From contig JAIOPD010000022.1 in the NCBI GenBank assembly GCA_021414115.1, forward strand, positions 1 to 34,496: 34,496 nt of DNA. The letters run 5' to 3'. The translations under genes were made by a program, and so were the position numbers. Shown here in pieces: positions 31,756 through 34,496 of this stretch (the first letter of the stretch is position 1; each line of letters opens with the position of its first letter). This DNA is from Planctomycetia bacterium (lineage in GTDB: Bacteria; Planctomycetota; Planctomycetia; Pirellulales; UBA1268). The notes beneath the pieces are model-generated. The model had not been told where the DNA came from. It saw only the letters and a program-made list of their open reading frames with translations, and searched no databases.

Positions 31756-31837
31756 AACAGGCTGATTTTCCCCCTTGCCCCGTCGGGGCCCGTGGGCGAC
31801 CATTTGCGGTAAGTTGCCCGTGTGAGGAGAGTTTCCG

Positions 31838-32320
31838 ATGCAGCAGATGGCAGATGCCGTGCAGGGGTTCGTGTCGCTGCTCGGCCGGCTCATGATCGCC
31901 GTCGTGTTCGCCAGCGCCGTCGTCAACAAGGTGACGCAGTTCTCCTCCACAGCCGCCTACATGGCGTCGGAGGGGGTGCCCAATCCGAAGTTCGCGCTCT
32001 TTGGTGCGATCGGACTGTTGCTCATCGGCGGCCTGTCATTGATCCTCGGCGCCTGGACGAGGATCGGCGCCATCTTTCTGTTCGTCTTCCTGATGGCGGC
32101 CACCTTCTATTTTCACGACTTCTGGAAGTTTGCCGATGCCGGCCAGCGGCAGCTGCAGACGATCCAGTTCATGAAAAACCTCGCAATCGGCGGCGGACTG
32201 CTCTCACTTGTCGCCTATGGCGGCGGGCCGTGGAGTATCGACGGCTGGATAGCGATCAAGCAGGAGGAGGCTGAGACCACGCCCAGGCCTCGCGCTGCGG
32301 CGAAGTCGCAGGGGGCGTAG
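31838..32320 (+). CDS. DoxX-family integral membrane protein
   Basis: 160 residues with four predicted spans: GRLMIAVVFASAVVNKVTQF (about 15-34), FGAIGLLLIGGLSLILGAW, GAIFLFVFLMAATFYFHDFW and MKNLAIGGGLLSLVAYGGGP. This layout is the standard of DoxX/DoxD and YphA-type proteins. Functions of this family are varied; some act in redox or thiosulfate reactions, but nothing here is specific. The C-terminal 20 residues are hydrophilic (EEAETTPRPRAAAKSQ). GGAG lies at 31824-31827, 10 nt before the ATG. The gene begins 82 bp after aguA and may form part of the same transcript. Confidence 0.85.
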   Translation: MQQMADAVQGFVSLLGRLMIAVVFASAVVNKVTQFSSTAAYMASEGVPNPKFALFGAIGLLLIGGLSLILGAWTRIGAIFLFVFLMAATFYFHDFWKFADAGQRQLQTIQFMKNLAIGGGLLSLVAYGGGPWSIDGWIAIKQEEAETTPRPRAAAKSQGA

Positions 32321-32353
32321 CTGCCGGCCGTCGCCGACCGAAAGGGGGATGAA

Positions 32354-33577
32354 ATGATCAGGACCGCGTCGATCCGTGCGATGGTGGCCTCGGCCCTCGC
32401 CGCGTGGTGCCTTCCCTGTCTTGCAGACGATGTGCCGAAGCCAGCCGGAGAAAAGAACATGCCCGCATCGCCCGCCGCCGCTGCGTTCGCCCCACCCACG
32501 GCGAAGCCCTTCGGCAGGCTGCCCGACGGCCGCGAGGCGCATCTCTACACGCTCGAGGTCCCGGGCGGCTGGAAGGCGACCGTCACTGACTACGGCGCCA
32601 TCCTCACGAGCTTCCTGGTGCCGCCCCGCGATGACGCGCAGGGCGGGCCGGTGGACGTGGTGCTCGGTTTCGACTCGCTCGAGGGCTACCTGAAGGGCCA
32701 TCCCTACTTCGGCGCGATCTGCGGCCGTTGTTCCAATCGAATCGCCGCAGGCACGTTCGAGCTCGACGGCAAGGCCTACACGCTGGCTACCAACAATGGG
32801 CCCAACCACCTGCACGGTGGCGTCGTCGGCTTCGACAAGAAACTCTGGAAGGGAACTCCGCGAATCACGCCGCGTGGCCCATGCGTCGCGTTCGAGATGG
32901 TGTCGCCCGACGGGGACGAGGGCTATCCCGGCCGCGTGCTGGCGCAGGCCAGTTACACGCTCACGCCCGTGGGCGAACTCGTGGTGGAGATGCGGGCGAC
33001 GACCGATGCCCCCACGATCGTCAACATGGTCCATCACACCTACTGGAACCTCGCCGGCCATGCCTCGGGGTCGATCCGCGATCACGAGCTGGCCGTGGCG
33101 GCCGATCGCTACCTGCCGGTCGACGCCGGCTCCATCCCGACCGGCACGTTCGCCCCGGTTGCGGACACGCCCTTCGACTTCCGTCCCGAGCGGAAGCCGT
33201 GGGGCCGCTGCGGTGCCGCGATCGAAACCCTGCCGCCAGACGCCGCGCCGGGCACGCCTCGCGGCGTCGATCACAACTATGTCGTCCGCGGCTGGAAGCC
33301 CGATGGCATCCTGCGGACCGCCGCGACGCTCCGCGATCCGGCGAGCGGCCGGATGCTCGAGCTGCTCTCCGACCAGCCAGGCGTGCAGGTCTACATGGGC
33401 AACTTCCTCGACGGTACGCTCACGGGCAAGGCCGGCGCGATCTACGCTCCCAACGGCGGCATCTGCCTCGAGACCCAGAAGTATCCCGACAGTATCCATC
33501 ATGCCGATTGGCCGAGCGTCCGACTCGATCCCGGCCAGACCGCCACGCACACGATGGTGCATCGCTTCACTCGCTGA
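32354..33577 (+). CDS. galM: Aldose 1-epimerase (mutarotase) with signal peptide
   Basis: 407 residues, with about 40 more at the N-terminus than cytoplasmic GalM. It interconverts alpha and beta anomers of glucose or galactose. Residues 1-24 (MIRTASIRAMVASALAAWCL, PCLAD) form a signal peptide, so the enzyme should act in the periplasm. The fold follows the family: VTDYGAILTSFLVPPRD, FDSLEGYLKGHPYFGAICGR, NRIAAGTFELDGKAYTLA, NHLHGG. Catalytic residues are present: His227/His228 in NMVHHTYWNLAGH and Glu373 in GICLETQKYPDSIHH. AAAGGGGGATGAA precedes the ATG, a strong ribosome-binding site. The cysteine in the signal peptide at about position 22 could also make it a lipoprotein, although a clean lipobox is not seen. 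Confidence 0.92.
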   Translation: MIRTASIRAMVASALAAWCLPCLADDVPKPAGEKNMPASPAAAAFAPPTAKPFGRLPDGREAHLYTLEVPGGWKATVTDYGAILTSFLVPPRDDAQGGPVDVVLGFDSLEGYLKGHPYFGAICGRCSNRIAAGTFELDGKAYTLATNNGPNHLHGGVVGFDKKLWKGTPRITPRGPCVAFEMVSPDGDEGYPGRVLAQASYTLTPVGELVVEMRATTDAPTIVNMVHHTYWNLAGHASGSIRDHELAVAADRYLPVDAGSIPTGTFAPVADTPFDFRPERKPWGRCGAAIETLPPDAAPGTPRGVDHNYVVRGWKPDGILRTAATLRDPASGRMLELLSDQPGVQVYMGNFLDGTLTGKAGAIYAPNGGICLETQKYPDSIHHADWPSVRLDPGQTATHTMVHRFTR

Positions 33578-33628
33578 CACCGACCAACGCCCAGAGTTTC
33601 TCCGCTCACCCCAGGGTCGCCACTTCCC

Positions 33629-34432
33629 ATGGTCTTTCCCGTTGGCGACGACAACTCCGATCGCCGCACATTCCCGTTCGTGACGATCGCCCTGATCGCG
33701 GCCAACGTCTTCGTATTTGTCGTGCTCCAGGGCATGGGGAGCAACGAGGCCTTCACGATGGCCTACGTGCAGGTGCCCAAGGAGATCATCACCGGCCAGG
33801 ACATCGAGCTGGAGCCGTCGCTGCGGACGATCCACACGCCCCAGGGCGACATCCAGGTCACCGACCCGGGCCTGCGGAAGACGCCGATCCCCCCGTGGAT
33901 GACTCTCTTCACCGCCATCTTCATGCACGGCAGTATCATGCATCTGCTCGGCAACATGTGGTTTCTGTGGATCTTCGGCGACAACATCGAAGACGACATG
34001 GGCCACGTGAAATACCTGATCTTCTACCTGGCCACAGGCATCATCGCGTCGCTGACGTTCGTGGCGCTCAACAGTTCCGGCGAGGCCGCGCTCACGCCCT
34101 GCCTCGGAGCGTCGGGGGCTATTTCGGGAGTGCTCGGCGGCTATCTCGTCCTCCATGCCCAGCGGCGGGTGAGCGTGATCCTGCTGCGGATGATGGTCGA
34201 CGTGCCGGGCTACGTGGCCGTGGGGATCTGGTTTTTGTTCCAGATCGTCAGCGGCTTCTTGGACCAGAGCGGAAGCGGTGGCGGCGTCGCCTACTCGGCC
34301 CACATCGCCGGCTTCGTGGCGGGCATGGTTCTCGCCAAGCCGATGAGCATGGCAGCCGTGCGGGCCGAGGCCGATCCGATGATCGTGCTCCGCCGGCCGA
34401 CGCTCGACGATCAGCTTCGTCGCCGCGGGTGA
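33629..34432 (+). CDS. Rhomboid-family intramembrane serine protease
   Basis: 267 residues. The enzyme cuts membrane-spanning segments of proteins inside the bilayer. Spans include TIALIAANVFVFVVLQGM (about 19-36) and four or five more. The catalytic pair is clear: Ser162 in CLGASGAISGVLGGYL and His225 in AYSAHIAGFVAGMVLA. The structural motif FMHGSIMHLLGNMWFLWIFG precedes them. Between the first and second span lies a long extra loop (about 37-90), usual in longer bacterial rhomboids. The ATG at 33629 lies about 50 bp after the epimerase gene. The C-terminal tail (about 235-267) is soluble. The substrate is unknown. All catalytic residues are intact. Confidence 0.93.
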   Translation: MVFPVGDDNSDRRTFPFVTIALIAANVFVFVVLQGMGSNEAFTMAYVQVPKEIITGQDIELEPSLRTIHTPQGDIQVTDPGLRKTPIPPWMTLFTAIFMHGSIMHLLGNMWFLWIFGDNIEDDMGHVKYLIFYLATGIIASLTFVALNSSGEAALTPCLGASGAISGVLGGYLVLHAQRRVSVILLRMMVDVPGYVAVGIWFLFQIVSGFLDQSGSGGGVAYSAHIAGFVAGMVLAKPMSMAAVRAEADPMIVLRRPTLDDQLRRRG

Positions 34433-34445
34433 CCGCGAGCCGGGC

Positions 34446-34496
34446 TCAGCGCCAACGATACGCCGAGAGCCCCTTGAGATCCCGGACGAGAAGCTG
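34446..34496 (-). CDS. Possible C-terminal end of a minus-strand gene cut by the window
   Basis: Read on the minus strand from the window edge, the sequence gives QLLVRDLKGLSAYRWR and TGA (34448-34446). The mixed residue content (Lys, Tyr, Trp) is unlike the Arg/Pro-rich shadow frames elsewhere in this DNA, and the gene would converge with the rhomboid gene. Sixteen residues are too few to name a family. Confidence 0.3.
   Translation of the reverse strand, partial: QLLVRDLKGLSAYRWR

Noticed and set aside
31777-31789. GCCCC-GTC-GGGGC hairpin between aguA and the DoxX gene
   Set aside because: The stem is only 5 bp and no T tract follows, so it is too weak to call a terminator.

Overview
The window is high-GC bacterial DNA that most likely comes from a planctomycete, probably Pirellulales-like. 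Three features point there: secreted proteins with a basic N-terminus followed by a conserved LEPR-type motif (VEVLEPRQVLAS at about 25015, VEQLEARGMMAA near 17900), a bacterial topoisomerase VI A subunit, and many large signal-peptide proteins without close functional families. This is inference from content; there is no rRNA to confirm it. I found 25 complete protein genes longer than 60 codons, two genes cut by the window ends, one 32-codon candidate gene and one tRNA. I saw no CRISPR array, insertion sequence, prophage or rRNA operon.

Layout. Positions 2-241 are the 3' end of dtd. tRNA-His(GTG) at 363-437 is followed after only 33 bp by a seven-gene co-directional block (471-8026): PspA/IM30, a two-domain AAA+ ATPase with a perfect 63-bp in-frame tandem duplication, a small acidic protein, a membrane-anchored substrate-binding protein fused to an OmpA peptidoglycan-binding domain, an ABC permease, an ABC ATPase, and a membrane-anchored coiled-coil protein. 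This is the best candidate for an under-described system: a membrane-stress module (PspA plus AAA+) joined to an ABC transporter whose receptor is fixed to the cell wall.

Positions 8027-8405 hold a composite inverted-repeat element and then a run of six adjacent hairpins, between convergent genes. The minus-strand gene 8406-9548 encodes the A subunit of topoisomerase VI (Spo11 family) with no B subunit beside it. A 32-codon single-span membrane peptide and a second copy of the composite repeat follow. Then come a DegT/DnrJ/EryC1/StrS aminotransferase (minus), tex (plus), and the minus-strand series infA, prfB (with a canonical CTT TGA C programmed +1 frameshift site) and a secreted glycosidase-like/Calx-beta protein.

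Positions 18259-23849 (minus) hold dprA, a two-cluster ferredoxin, a sulfotransferase, lysA and a large exported protein. Plus-strand genes for a site-2-type protease and an exported beta-propeller-like protein fused to an FKBP isomerase follow, then a minus-strand exported gluzincin-like protein with a lectin-like C-terminus. The last part is plus-strand: glyA-aguB-aguA, a tight cluster in which the last two enzymes convert agmatine to putrescine via N-carbamoylputrescine, then a DoxX-family membrane protein, an exported aldose epimerase and a rhomboid protease. A second dispersed repeat layer, a roughly 38-bp GC-rich arm with the core ATTCCCCGCGCT...TTGGGGCTTCC, occurs five times in intergenic DNA.
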